NCBI GenBank assembly: GCA_937868025.1 | Contig: CALMLJ010000089.1 | Span: forward strand, 1-24,917 | Length of the DNA: 24,917 nt | From: an uncultured Acidimicrobiaceae bacterium | Lineage (GTDB): Bacteria; Actinomycetota; Acidimicrobiia; Acidimicrobiales; Microtrichaceae | Direction: 5' to 3' | Shown: positions 15,566 to 23,566 of the stretch, in pieces | Position numbering within the stretch: the first letter of the stretch is position 1 | Layout: every line of letters begins with the position of its first letter | Notes under the pieces: model-generated | The model's database searches: none | What the model saw: the letters and a program-made list of their open reading frames with translations, nothing else | Told to the model about the DNA's origin: nothing | Made by a program: the position numbers and the translations under genes

Positions 15566-16948
15566 CCCCTGCGACGCAGCGTCTGCGGCGCGACCGCCCA
15601 GCATGCGGGCGAACCAACGGCCCGAGTCCTTCACGATCCGCTGCTGGGTGGCGTAGTCGACGTGCACGAGACCGAACCGAGGCCGGTAGCCGAACGTCCA
15701 CTCGAAGTTGTCGAGCAGAGACCAGCAGAAGTACCCCTCGACGGGGACACCGCGATCGATGGTCGCCCGCAGTTCCGCGAGGTGCCGTTGGAAGTAGGCG
15801 ATGCGACGGTTGTCGTGCACCCGGCCGTCCACGAGCTCCTCGTCGAACGACGCACCCGATTCGGTCACGACCACACGGTCGTACGCGCCGTAGGCGTGCA
15901 CCCGATCCAGCACCATACCGAGACCTTCGGGCCGCACCTCCCACCCCATCGACGTGAGTTCGCACCCCCGATCCTGACCGAAGTGCGGGATGGTCCAGAT
16001 ACCGGGGATCGGCAGCCACGGCGCCCGCAGCCGCGTGTAGTACTGCACGCCGAGGAAGTCGAGGTCGATCGTGGCGAGCTCGTCGTCGCCGGGACGGTGA
16101 TGCCGTTTGATCCCGCGCAGCAACCCGCAGTCGTCCCACGGGTAGCCGAGCCCGAGATTCGGTTCGAGGAACAGGCGGTTGACCAGTGCGTCCGCCGACC
16201 GTTCGGCGATGCCGGCGAGCGGACCGACCCCACTCGCCAACACGGGCGACAGGTACTGCGTCGTGCCGATCGACGCGTCGCTCCTCGGGCTCGCAGCTCG
16301 CGCCGCCCGGGCGCCCTCGGCGGTCGCGAGATTGACGTGGTGCGCGGCGGCACAGAACGCGGCCGGGCCCCGTCGACCGGGAGCGTGTGCCCCGAGCAGG
16401 TAGCCCAGCATCGTGAAGCTGAGGGGTTCGTTGAACACCATCCACTGGCGCACGCGGTCGCCGAGGGCCGCGACCACCACCGAGACGTAGTCACTGAACC
16501 AGCCCACGATCTCGCGATTGGTCCAGCCGCCCCGGCGCTCGAGCGCGGCCGGAAGATCCCAGTGGTAGAGCGTGACCCACGGTTCGATCCCCGCGGCAAG
16601 GCACGCGTCGACGACGCGGGAGTAGTAGTCGAGCCCGGCCGCGTTGACCGCCCCCGTGCCGTCGGGCATCACCCGCGGCCACGAGATCGAGAAGCGATAG
16701 GCGCCGAACCCCATCGCCGCGACCAGGGCGATGTCCTCCTCGAAGCGATGGTACGAATCGGTGGCGACGTCGCCCGTGGCGCCGTCCTTGATCCGGCGGA
16801 GCCCGAGCGGCCCCCGGCCGTGGGTGAACTCGTCCCACACCGAGGGACCCTTGCCGTCGGCGTCCCAGGCGCCTTCGATCTGATACGCCGCCGTGGCGAC
16901 CCCCCAGGTGAAACCGTCGCCGAAGTCGTCGGCCGAGATCTCCGTCAT
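15563..16948 (-). CDS. GH1 family beta-glucosidase
   Basis: The 461-residue enzyme is a full-length family GH1 (beta/alpha)8 barrel. It has the N-terminal signature FTWGVATAAYQIEGAWDADG (13-32), YRFSISWPRVMPDG and the catalytic acid/base Glu174 in FNEPL. The nucleophile is Glu362 in VVVTESGASFDE, where the usual TENG is TESG. The C-terminal aglycone/glucose-site motif is WSLLDNFEWTFGY. It hydrolyses beta-glucosides such as cellobiose in the cytoplasm; no signal peptide is present. It starts 9 nt after the permease stop and ends 9 nt before the VWA gene, so it is inside the cluster rather than in a sugar-uptake operon. A TAGATT box 6 nt before the ATG could give it an internal leaderless promoter. 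Confidence 0.94.
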   Translation of the reverse strand: MTEISADDFGDGFTWGVATAAYQIEGAWDADGKGPSVWDEFTHGRGPLGLRRIKDGATGDVATDSYHRFEEDIALVAAMGFGAYRFSISWPRVMPDGTGAVNAAGLDYYSRVVDACLAAGIEPWVTLYHWDLPAALERRGGWTNREIVGWFSDYVSVVVAALGDRVRQWMVFNEPLSFTMLGYLLGAHAPGRRGPAAFCAAAHHVNLATAEGARAARAASPRSDASIGTTQYLSPVLASGVGPLAGIAERSADALVNRLFLEPNLGLGYPWDDCGLLRGIKRHHRPGDDELATIDLDFLGVQYYTRLRAPWLPIPGIWTIPHFGQDRGCELTSMGWEVRPEGLGMVLDRVHAYGAYDRVVVTESGASFDEELVDGRVHDNRRIAYFQRHLAELRATIDRGVPVEGYFCWSLLDNFEWTFGYRPRFGLVHVDYATQQRIVKDSGRWFARMLGGRAADAASQG

Positions 16949-16954
16949 CGCCCG

Positions 16955-16960
16955 AATCTA
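16955..16960 (-). promoter_or_regulatory. Possible -10 box TAGATT of the glucosidase gene, overlapping a stop codon
   Basis: The permease TAG stop begins TAGATT, which ends 6 nt before the glucosidase ATG. No Shine-Dalgarno is visible, so an internal leaderless start is plausible. Confidence 0.4.
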
Positions 16961-18574
16961 GGTGTTCAACCGAGCGTCCAGGAGCGAGAGAACCTCCAGC
17001 TCGCGGTCCGGCAGCTGACGCACCGCCGCCGTGGTCGACCACCACCACACCCCGACGTTGACCGCAGACGCACCCGCGCCGATGGCGATCGCCACGAGCG
17101 GAGAACTCGAGCGCCACGCCCACCGCAGGGCGACCTCGGCAGGCGCGATGAGCACCCCCACGAGCACGAAGTACAGCAGGCCGACGAGCACGGCCGAACA
17201 CCCCGTGCCCGACATGGCCTGCCGCCCCCCGAACGGGTTCCCGGAATCGGGCACCGGCGTCACGAGCATCGGCGAGAGCAGCGACCCCACGCCGACCATC
17301 GCGAGGGTGGCGGGGACCATCGTGATGACCACCACCGCGAATTCGATCCACCCACCGGTCCACACCGCGAGGAGGGTGGCGGCCAGGAGGACGGGGAACA
17401 GCACTGCGATGCAGCCGAGGAGCTGACGCCCGACCCACCGGGCCGCTGGCTCGGGCCCGGCCGCCACCTCGATCCAGAACACGGCCGGATCGACGCCGAG
17501 CTGGTTCGACGCGAACTGCAGCGCGAGCAACATCGCCACCGGAGCCACCAACACCAACCAGGTGCGGGGGCTCCCGACCCACGCGACCGGGATCACCACG
17601 TACACGAGCCCCAACAACGTGCCGCCGAGGAGGGCTGAACGCCGTCCGGGCGAGCGGGTGAGATACACGAGTTCTCGCGCCGCCGCGGCGCCGGCCGCAG
17701 TCCGCGGGAGCCGCCGACGCCACCCGCCGAAGATCGCCAGCGCTTCCCCGTCGTTCCGCAACGCGCTGCGACCGGTCTGTGCGGGTTCGACGAGCAGGCG
17801 ATCGAGCTGACGAGACCACCACCAGCCCGCCAGCACCACGACGGCGGCGAGCACCGCAATCCGCCACCCGGCGGCGACGAAACTCCCGCGGCCGGCCAGT
17901 TCGAACGCCTCACCGGCCATCCCCGGAGGCGACCAACGAAGCACGCGCGCCGCGGCGTCGAGCTGCTCGTCGGTCAGGAAGCGGAGCAGCTGGGATCCGG
18001 CGAAGATCGCCGAACCGCCGAGCACCGCCACGACCGCGGCGAGATCACCCCCGCGGCGGGTGCGCGACAGGCGGGCCAACGAGGTGGAGAGAGCGCGGCT
18101 GCCCACGAGCGCCGCCAACAGCAGCACCGCACCGCAGACCACTACGAAGGGCACGGACGCCCAGGTTCGCGCCGAGCCCACGACGAGCCCGATGACCCAG
18201 CAGATCATCACCACCGGAGCGATCCCGACGAAACCGGCGGCGATCTGCCCCCGCCGCAGCTGGGACCGCGTCAGGGGCAACAGCGACAGGCGCGCCGGGT
18301 CGATCGTCTCGTCGACACCGCCGCCGAGCACCGGTGCGAACCACCAGCCGAACACGATCCCGGCGGAGAGGAGCACCAGATTGCGGTGCTGGGCATCGGC
18401 ATCCCAGTACACCCGCAGGCCGAGCGCGATGCCGACGCCGACCCCCGCTGCGACCAGCGCGAACAGGAGGGAGAAGACGAAACCGACCCGCGCCCACGTC
18501 GACCGCGTCATCCTCCGCACGCCGTTGACGACCAACCGCGCCTTCAGTAGCACGAACACCCGCGTGGGACTCAC
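16958..18574 (-). CDS. ABC transporter permease (12-TM exporter-type)
   Basis: The 538-residue membrane protein has about twelve hydrophobic helices. These include FVFSLLFALVAAGVGVGIAL near the N-terminus, IAPVVMICWVIGLVVGSA and VLAAVVVLAGWWW. Later examples are LLGCIAVLFPVLLAATLLAVW and a last one before WWWSTTAAV. Large Arg-rich cytoplasmic loops occur between them. No characterised family or substrate can be named. The immediately upstream ATPase shows it is the transmembrane half of an ABC exporter. The start chosen is the GTG at 18574, giving a 4-bp GTGA overlap with the ATPase stop and an AGGA sequence upstream. An ATG at 18592 (six residues longer) lacks a Shine-Dalgarno. The protein ends in a short cytoplasmic tail, LPDRELEVLSLLDARLNT. 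Confidence 0.82.
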   Translation of the reverse strand: MSPTRVFVLLKARLVVNGVRRMTRSTWARVGFVFSLLFALVAAGVGVGIALGLRVYWDADAQHRNLVLLSAGIVFGWWFAPVLGGGVDETIDPARLSLLPLTRSQLRRGQIAAGFVGIAPVVMICWVIGLVVGSARTWASVPFVVVCGAVLLLAALVGSRALSTSLARLSRTRRGGDLAAVVAVLGGSAIFAGSQLLRFLTDEQLDAAARVLRWSPPGMAGEAFELAGRGSFVAAGWRIAVLAAVVVLAGWWWSRQLDRLLVEPAQTGRSALRNDGEALAIFGGWRRRLPRTAAGAAAARELVYLTRSPGRRSALLGGTLLGLVYVVIPVAWVGSPRTWLVLVAPVAMLLALQFASNQLGVDPAVFWIEVAAGPEPAARWVGRQLLGCIAVLFPVLLAATLLAVWTGGWIEFAVVVITMVPATLAMVGVGSLLSPMLVTPVPDSGNPFGGRQAMSGTGCSAVLVGLLYFVLVGVLIAPAEVALRWAWRSSSPLVAIAIGAGASAVNVGVWWWSTTAAVRQLPDRELEVLSLLDARLNT

Positions 18575-19395
18575 CGGTCCTGCGCCAGCCATCCGATCGA
18601 CCCGGCCCCGAGGTGCACCCCTCCGACTGCGTCGATGAAGACGTCCTCGAGTCGGCGTCCACCTCGAACGTCGTCGACGGACCCGTGCACGACGATGCGG
18701 CCGGCGCTCACGATGGCCACGTGATCGCACAGGCGTTCCACCGTGTCCATGACGTGGCTCGACAGCACCACCGTGCCGCCGCCGGAGCAGAAGGTGCGCA
18801 GCAGGTCCTGGATCGTGCGCGCCGACACCGGGTCGACCGACTCGAACGGCTCGTCGAGGAACAGCACCCGCGGGCCGTGCAACACCGCGGCGGCGAGGCT
18901 GATCTTCTTGCGCATGCCCGTCGAGTAGTCGGCGACCAGCACACGCGCCGCCTCGGTCAGATCGAGCACGTCGAGCAACTCCGCGGTTCGCGACGCCACG
19001 ACGTCGGGGTCGAGACCCCGGAACATTCCGAGGAACGTGAGGAACTCGTCACCGGTCAGCCGCTCGAACAACGGCAGGTCGTCGGGGAGCACCCCCAGCC
19101 GCCGCTTGGCCTCGTGGGTGTCGGCCCACACGTTCTGGCCGTCGATCCAGACGTCCCCGGCGTCGGGCCGCAACAACGCGGTGCACATCTTGATCGTCGT
19201 CGACTTGCCGGCGCCGTTCGGTCCGACCAACCCGTAGAACGATCCGCGGGGCACGTCGAGGCTGATCCCCGCGACGGCGACCTTGTCGCCGAACGACTTG
19301 GTGAGACCGCGCACGACCACCGATCGGGACTCGACCGCGGCACCGACCTCGTCCGATCCCGACGGCACCGACGCCGACGGGATCGGTTCAGCCAC
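18571..19395 (-). CDS. ABC transporter ATP-binding protein (exporter type)
   Basis: The 274-residue ATPase has Walker A GPNGAGKST (58-66) and signature YSTGMRKK (157-164), the STGM form common in drug and unknown-substrate exporters. Walker B is VLFLDEP (177-183) and the H-loop is SSHV. The Q-loop region reads GVLPDDLPLF, with Asp where Gln is usual, as in several exporters of this group. A 25-residue acidic extension precedes the domain. The GTG start at 19395 overlaps the AAA gene by 8 bp and its stop overlaps the permease start by 4 bp, so translation of the three genes is probably coupled. It powers the adjacent 12-TM permease. Confidence 0.92.
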   Translation of the reverse strand: MAEPIPSASVPSGSDEVGAAVESRSVVVRGLTKSFGDKVAVAGISLDVPRGSFYGLVGPNGAGKSTTIKMCTALLRPDAGDVWIDGQNVWADTHEAKRRLGVLPDDLPLFERLTGDEFLTFLGMFRGLDPDVVASRTAELLDVLDLTEAARVLVADYSTGMRKKISLAAAVLHGPRVLFLDEPFESVDPVSARTIQDLLRTFCSGGGTVVLSSHVMDTVERLCDHVAIVSAGRIVVHGSVDDVRGGRRLEDVFIDAVGGVHLGAGSIGWLAQDR

Positions 19396-20788
19396 GAGAC
19401 CGGTACTGCGCCCGTCCCCCGATGGCGTCCTTGTTGAGACGCTTGGAGAGGTGGAGCCCTTCGAGCACCAGCTCGACCGCGCTGGCGATGTCCTCGGGAG
19501 TCTCGGCCGCCACCAGCGACGACGCGGCCCGACCGAGCGCCGGCAGCTCCGTGCAGAGCTGCACGTACGCGGCCGCCGGAACGTCCTCACCGATCTCGAC
19601 GGGCTCGCGGCCGTCGAAGGCCTCGACGACGTTGAGCAGATGCTCGGGCGCGACCCGCTCGCGGAACACGCTCAACACCGCACCGTTGATGAGCTGGTCG
19701 ATGATCTGACCGTCACGGCCCTCTTCGAGCGACTCGATCTCGACCTTTCCGGCGGTCGACGCCGGCAGCGCCTCGAGGTCGCAGATGCGGGGAACGACGT
19801 GGGTCTCGCCGGCGCGCAGCGCTCGCCGCGCCGCATTGGCGACGACGCTCTCCTGGTTGGACACCGACAGACGGACCGACACACCCGACCGCTGGCTGAT
19901 GTGGCTGCTCTGACGGGCGAGATGGCTGAACGTGGCGATGATCTCCGACATGAAGTCGGGCACGTCGACGGTGAGGCCGTCGGCGACGAGCGGCGTCGCC
20001 TCCTGCTCGATGATGCGGACCTCCGTCGCGACCTCAAGCGGGTAGTGCGTGCGGATCTGGCTGCCGAAGCGATCCTTCAGCGGGGTGATCATCCGCCCGC
20101 GATTGGTGTAGTCCTCGGGGTTCGCCGAGGCAACGAGGACGACGTCGAGTGGGAGACGGATCTTGTAGCCACGAACCTGGATGTCGCGCTCCTCGAGCAC
20201 GTTGAGCAGACCCACCTGGATCCGCTCGGCGAGATCGGGGAGCTCGTTGATGGCGAAGATGCCGCGGTTGGTGCGCGGCACGAGCCCGTAGTGCAGCGTG
20301 AGCTCGTCGGAGAGGTACCGACCCTCGGCGACCTTGATGGGATCGACCTCACCGATGAGGTCGGCGATCGACGTGTCCGGCGTCGCGAGCTTCTCGCCGT
20401 AGCGGTCGCTGCGATGCACCCAGTCGATCCGGGTCTCGTCGCCGTGCTCTGCGATGAGGTGGATCGCGTACCGCGAGATCGGCGCGAGCGGGTCGTCGTT
20501 GACCTCCGAGCCGGCGATGATGGGCATCCACTCGTCGAGCAGCTCGACGAGCGAACGAATCATGCGGGTCTTGGCCTGGCCGCGCTCGCCGAGGAAGACG
20601 ATGTCGTGGCCGGCGATGAGTGCGTTCTCGAGCTGGGGGACGACGGTGTCCTCGTAGCCCATCACCTGGGGGAACAGCGGCTCACCGGCGCGGATCCGAG
20701 CGATCGCGTTGCGCCGGATCTCCTCCTTCACCGAGGTGGACTCCCAACCAGACGATTTCAGTTCACCGAGCGTTCCGGGTCGACTCAT
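19388..20788 (-). CDS. MoxR/magnesium-chelatase-like AAA+ ATPase
   Basis: The 466-residue AAA+ protein has Walker A GERGQAKT (67-74) and a Walker B region RGIFAINELPDL in which Asn181-Glu182 replace the usual Asp-Glu. Sensor 1 is ASANPED (Asn223) and the arginine finger segment is LKDRFG (Arg240). The RGIFAINELPDL and ASANPEDYTNRGRMI segments place it with ChlI/MoxR-type ATPases rather than sigma-54 activators, since the GAFTGA loop is absent. It should form a hexamer and work with a VWA partner, here the VWA protein at the far end of the cluster. It is the first gene of a five-gene minus-strand cluster. TAGGTT lies exactly 6 nt before the ATG with no Shine-Dalgarno, so its mRNA is probably leaderless. 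Confidence 0.88.
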   Translation of the reverse strand: MSRPGTLGELKSSGWESTSVKEEIRRNAIARIRAGEPLFPQVMGYEDTVVPQLENALIAGHDIVFLGERGQAKTRMIRSLVELLDEWMPIIAGSEVNDDPLAPISRYAIHLIAEHGDETRIDWVHRSDRYGEKLATPDTSIADLIGEVDPIKVAEGRYLSDELTLHYGLVPRTNRGIFAINELPDLAERIQVGLLNVLEERDIQVRGYKIRLPLDVVLVASANPEDYTNRGRMITPLKDRFGSQIRTHYPLEVATEVRIIEQEATPLVADGLTVDVPDFMSEIIATFSHLARQSSHISQRSGVSVRLSVSNQESVVANAARRALRAGETHVVPRICDLEALPASTAGKVEIESLEEGRDGQIIDQLINGAVLSVFRERVAPEHLLNVVEAFDGREPVEIGEDVPAAAYVQLCTELPALGRAASSLVAAETPEDIASAVELVLEGLHLSKRLNKDAIGGRAQYRSRG

Positions 20789-20794
20789 GTCGGC

Positions 20795-20800
20795 AACCTA
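20795..20800 (-). promoter_or_regulatory. -10 box TAGGTT, leaderless start of the AAA gene cluster
   Basis: TAGGTT on the minus strand ends 6 nt before the AAA ATG. It would drive the whole AAA-ABC-permease-glucosidase-VWA cluster. Confidence 0.55.
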
Positions 20801-20846
20801 CCCCATGGGTTCGCGCGACGGTCGGGCGCCGGACCGACCGCTTCCA

Positions 20847-20881
20847 CGCTCCCGGACTTACCGCTCCGCCCCCGGGAGCGG
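20847..20881 (+). promoter_or_regulatory. Perfect 9-bp inverted repeat at the L,D-transpeptidase promoter
   Basis: CGCTCCCGG (20847-20855) and CCGGGAGCG (20872-20880) are perfect inverted arms 16 bp apart. A second, competing arm CCGCTCC (20861-20867) also matches GGAGCGG (20875-20881). The array abuts the TACCCT -10 box and covers the -35 zone, so it is a candidate operator. Confidence 0.5.
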
Positions 20882-20887
20882 TACCCT
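20882..20887 (+). promoter_or_regulatory. -10 box TACCCT of the L,D-transpeptidase gene
   Basis: TACCCT ends 8 nt before the ATG at 20896, so the mRNA would have little or no leader. No Shine-Dalgarno is present. Confidence 0.45.
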
Positions 20888-20895
20888 CGCCGGCC

Positions 20896-21675
20896 ATGCG
20901 CATGTCACTCCGCGGCCGGTTGGTCATTGCCTCACTCACCTCGCTCGTCACGTTGACGACCACCGTCGGCTCGGCGGGGGCACAAGCCGATCCGTCCTCG
21001 ACGACCACACCGGAGACGACGACGACCACCACCACGACGACTGCTCCCCCGGCGCCTCCCGCGCCTCCCGCACCCGTGGTGCTCCACTACCTCCCGCTCT
21101 CGGGCGCGACGCTCGCCGAAGGGGCGAAGGGCAGCGAGATCTTCCTCATGCAGATCACGCTGTCGGCCCGCGGCTTCTGGCTGCAGGACTTCCCCGGCAA
21201 CTTCGGGGCGTCGACGCGGCATGCGCTGGTCGCGTTCCAGAAGTACTCCAGCCTGCCCCGCACCGGGAAGCTCGACCCCCTCACCCGCTTCGTGCTCGGC
21301 GCCACCCTCGACCGCGCCCAGCCGAAGGTCCCCAAGGCCGGCCGCAGCATCGAGGTCGACATCGCTCGTCAGATCCTCACCATCTCCGACGCCGGCCAGG
21401 TCATCTGGGTGTTCGACGTGTCGACCGGCAAGAGCTCGACGCCCACCCCGCGTGGGTCCTACAAGCTCACCCGTCAGATCAACGGTCAGCGGGTCTCCAA
21501 CCTGGGCCAGCTGTGGCGGCCCAAGTACTTCACCGGCGGCTACGCCCTGCACGGCTCGCCCAGCGTGCCGAACTACCCGGCGAGCCACGGCTGCGTGCGG
21601 ATGACCAACCAGGAGATCAACTTCCTGTGGGACAGCGATCTGGCTCCGATCGGCACACCCGTCACGCTCTTCTGA
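20896..21675 (+). CDS. Secreted L,D-transpeptidase (YkuD) with peptidoglycan-binding domain
   Basis: The 259-residue protein has a signal peptide (1-31, positive MRMSLRGR then a hydrophobic core, cleavage likely after AQA). A Thr-rich and Pro/Ala-rich linker (about 33-60) follows. A peptidoglycan-binding domain of the PG_binding_1 type (about 65-140) has LQDFPGNFGASTRHALVAFQKYSSLPRTGKLD. The YkuD catalytic domain (about 150-259) has His219 in YALHGS and the motif SHGCVRM with catalytic Cys233 and Arg235. It forms 3-3 cross-links in peptidoglycan or anchors proteins to it. The frame is open for nearly 280 nt upstream, but the ATG at 20896 is set by the signal peptide and the -10 box. It is divergent from the AAA cluster. 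Confidence 0.92.
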   Translation: MRMSLRGRLVIASLTSLVTLTTTVGSAGAQADPSSTTTPETTTTTTTTTAPPAPPAPPAPVVLHYLPLSGATLAEGAKGSEIFLMQITLSARGFWLQDFPGNFGASTRHALVAFQKYSSLPRTGKLDPLTRFVLGATLDRAQPKVPKAGRSIEVDIARQILTISDAGQVIWVFDVSTGKSSTPTPRGSYKLTRQINGQRVSNLGQLWRPKYFTGGYALHGSPSVPNYPASHGCVRMTNQEINFLWDSDLAPIGTPVTLF

Positions 21676-21771
21676 TCGGCCACCGCGCCGGCCCGTCCGG
21701 CCGCCTGATCGCGCCCTCCCCCGAACGAGGCGTCAGATGACAGAGTTTGCCCTCTCGTCACCCGAGGGACG

Positions 21772-21800
21772 TTGACCTTTCGAACCGTTCAAGTTAGGAA
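21772..21800 (+). promoter_or_regulatory. Sigma-A-type promoter of the first MopE-like gene
   Basis: TTGACC (21772-21777) and TAGGAA (21795-21800) are separated by 17 bp. The predicted leader is about 39 nt and contains GGAGGG 6 nt before the ATG. Unlike most genes here, this one has a conventional leader. Confidence 0.6.
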
Positions 21801-21845
21801 GGAACTCTCGCCGGGGCCGGCGGGAACGTCCTTGGAGGGATCAGC

Positions 21846-23495
21846 ATGCGCGTACGTCGTGCTCTCGTACCTGTCCTCGGCATGCTCGCGCTTGTCGCCA
21901 CCGCATGCCCCGAGCAACCGGGCGGAGGCGGGCCAACGTCGTCGACGACGACGTCGACGACCACGACCACCCTCGCCGACAACGACGGCGACGGCTTCAA
22001 CACCGGCCAGGACTGCAACGACAACGATCCGACCATCAACCCGGGGCAGGCCGTCGACACGGTGGGCGACGGCGTCGACTCGAACTGCGACGGCACCGAC
22101 GGCATCCAGACCAACACCGTCTTCGTCGCCACGACCGGCCAGGACATCTCGACCTGCGGCGAGGCGCTCACGCCCTGCGCCACGATCAACCAGGGCCTGA
22201 CCCGTGCGAGCTCACTCGGCCGCACCCAGGTCCAGGTGGCCGGCGGCACGTACGCCAAGTTCACCGTGGTGGCCGGCTTCGAGATCGGCGGCCATTACAA
22301 CTCCGCGACCTGGCTCAAGGCGGGCGGCACGACGACCTTCGTGACCGCCGCCTTCGATGCGACCGTGAACGGGCCCGTCGGCATCCTCGCCTCGGGGATC
22401 TCCACACCGACGAAGGTCTCCGACCTCACCGTCAGTGGCGTCGCGGCCGGACCCGGCCAGCGCTCCTACGGCATCGCTGTGCTCAACTCCACCTCCGCGC
22501 TCACGTTCGACACCGTCACCGTCAACGGCGGCACCGGCGGCGTGGGCTCTGCCGGGGCCAACGGCAGCGCCGGGTGGAGCGCGACGGCCAACGCAGGCAA
22601 CGCCGGCAACAACGGCTTCGAACCGGGCGGCCTCGGATGCAACAACACGAGTGCCGGCGCCGGTGGCGCCGGCGGCACCGGTGGCAGCAACGGTGGGACC
22701 GGCGGCAAGGGCGGCGTCGTCGACTCGCCCGGCTGCAGCAACTTCCTCGGTGTCTGCAGCAGCGGCTGTGATGCCCAGCCCGGGTCGACCGGAGCGACGG
22801 GCGGTGGCCCCGGTGGCATCGGCGGCGCCGGCGGCGCTGCCGGGACGAGCGGGTTCCCCGGTGTCTGCGACCTGAATGGTGCTCCGGCGTTCGCCGGCAG
22901 CGCAGGTGCGCCCGGGGCGAACGGAACCGCAGGTTCGGCGGGGGCCGGAGGCACCGCAGGTGCTGCCGGCGGCACCGGCGGGCTCGGCTCCGCCGGTCGA
23001 GGTGGAGGCGGCGGCGGTGGCGGCGGCGCCAACGACTGTGACCAGGACGACGCCGGGGCCGGTGGTGGCGGCGGCGGTGCCGGCGGCCTTCGTGCTGCAA
23101 CGGCGGGTGCCGGCGGCCAACCCGGCCTCGCCGCCATCTCGCTCTACCTCAGCAACTCGAGCCCGACGCTGATCGGTGTGCAGCTCCACCTCGGCACCGG
23201 CGGCGCCGGCGGTAACGGCGGTGCCGGCGCACCCGGTCAGCCCGGTGGCGCCGGCGGCCCCGGAGGGGCGGGGTACCAGGTCAGCGGTGCCGGCGGCCCC
23301 GGAGGGGCGGGCGGGACCGGTGGAGCATCCGGCGCCGGTGGCGGCGGAGGCGGCGGCGCCGCGATCGGGCTCGGAACGACCGGTGCGAGCAGCCCCGTGG
23401 GCACCCCCACGTTCAGCGGTGGCGCCGGCGGTGCCGGCGGCACAGGCGGCAACAACGGCGCCACGGGCATCGTGTCCAACAACGCGACGGTCTGA
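21846..23495 (+). CDS. Secreted (probable lipoprotein) MopE-like metal-binding protein with glycine-rich tail
   Basis: The 549-residue protein has a signal sequence (MRVRRALVPVLGMLALVATA) ending at Cys21. This could be a lipobox, but it reads ATAC, a weak match. A Thr-rich linker (31-43) follows. A MopE-type putative metal-binding motif (about 45-83) reads DNDGDGFNTGQDCNDNDP then NPGQAVDTVGDGVDSNCDG, with Cys57 and Cys81. A beta-helix-like region (about 90-228) begins TNTVFVATTGQDISTCGEALTPCATI and contains GGTYAKF and VGILASGI turns. From about residue 229 the sequence is dominated by Gly-Gly-Ala/Thr/Asn repeats with cysteine-bearing inserts (PGLGC-like, GVCSSGCDAQPG, GANDCDQDDAG). It is probably on the cell surface and binds Ca2+ or another cation. 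It has a near twin 197 bp downstream. PE_PGRS-type proteins look similar in the tail, but there is no PE domain. Confidence 0.82.
   Translation: MRVRRALVPVLGMLALVATACPEQPGGGGPTSSTTTSTTTTTLADNDGDGFNTGQDCNDNDPTINPGQAVDTVGDGVDSNCDGTDGIQTNTVFVATTGQDISTCGEALTPCATINQGLTRASSLGRTQVQVAGGTYAKFTVVAGFEIGGHYNSATWLKAGGTTTFVTAAFDATVNGPVGILASGISTPTKVSDLTVSGVAAGPGQRSYGIAVLNSTSALTFDTVTVNGGTGGVGSAGANGSAGWSATANAGNAGNNGFEPGGLGCNNTSAGAGGAGGTGGSNGGTGGKGGVVDSPGCSNFLGVCSSGCDAQPGSTGATGGGPGGIGGAGGAAGTSGFPGVCDLNGAPAFAGSAGAPGANGTAGSAGAGGTAGAAGGTGGLGSAGRGGGGGGGGGANDCDQDDAGAGGGGGGAGGLRAATAGAGGQPGLAAISLYLSNSSPTLIGVQLHLGTGGAGGNGGAGAPGQPGGAGGPGGAGYQVSGAGGPGGAGGTGGASGAGGGGGGGAAIGLGTTGASSPVGTPTFSGGAGGAGGTGGNNGATGIVSNNATV
22530..23480 (+). 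repeat. Glycine-rich low-complexity coding repeat (GGCGCCGGCGG-type)
   Basis: About 950 bp encode degenerate GGAGG, GGTGG and GAGG units built on GGY-GCC-GGC-GGY triplets. Units vary in length and codon use, so this is an old protein repeat rather than a fresh DNA expansion. It produces long open frames on the opposite strand that are artefacts. Confidence 0.8.
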
Positions 23496-23542
23496 CGCCC
23501 GACGACGGATCGACGCCGCGTCGGCGCCGTTCGGAACGAGCA

Positions 23543-23566
23543 GGAGCCGCCCTCCGGGGCGGCTCC
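23543..23566 (+). terminator. Hairpin terminator after the first MopE-like gene
   Basis: GGAGCCGCCC and GGGCGGCTCC form a perfect 10-bp stem with a TCCG tetraloop, 48 nt after the stop. There is no T tract, which is common for actinobacterial terminators. It separates the two paralogues transcriptionally. The rest of the 197-bp gap holds a weak GATAGT box (23641-23646) and a GGGAGG ribosome binding site (23681-23686). Confidence 0.65.

Noticed and set aside
18575..18592. ATG at 18592 as the permease start
   Set aside because: It lacks a ribosome binding site. GTG at 18574 gives a GTGA overlap and has AGGA upstream.
19388..20788. AAA gene as a sigma-54 activator
   Set aside because: The GAFTGA loop and a DNA-binding domain are absent, and a VWA partner is in the same cluster.
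21687..21701. GCCGG/CCGGC hairpin as the L,D-transpeptidase terminator
   Set aside because: The stem is only 5 bp and there is no T tract, so it is not distinguishable from GC-rich background.
22530..23495. Gly-rich tail as a mycobacterial PE_PGRS protein
   Set aside because: There is no PE domain. The N-terminus is a signal sequence plus a MopE motif.
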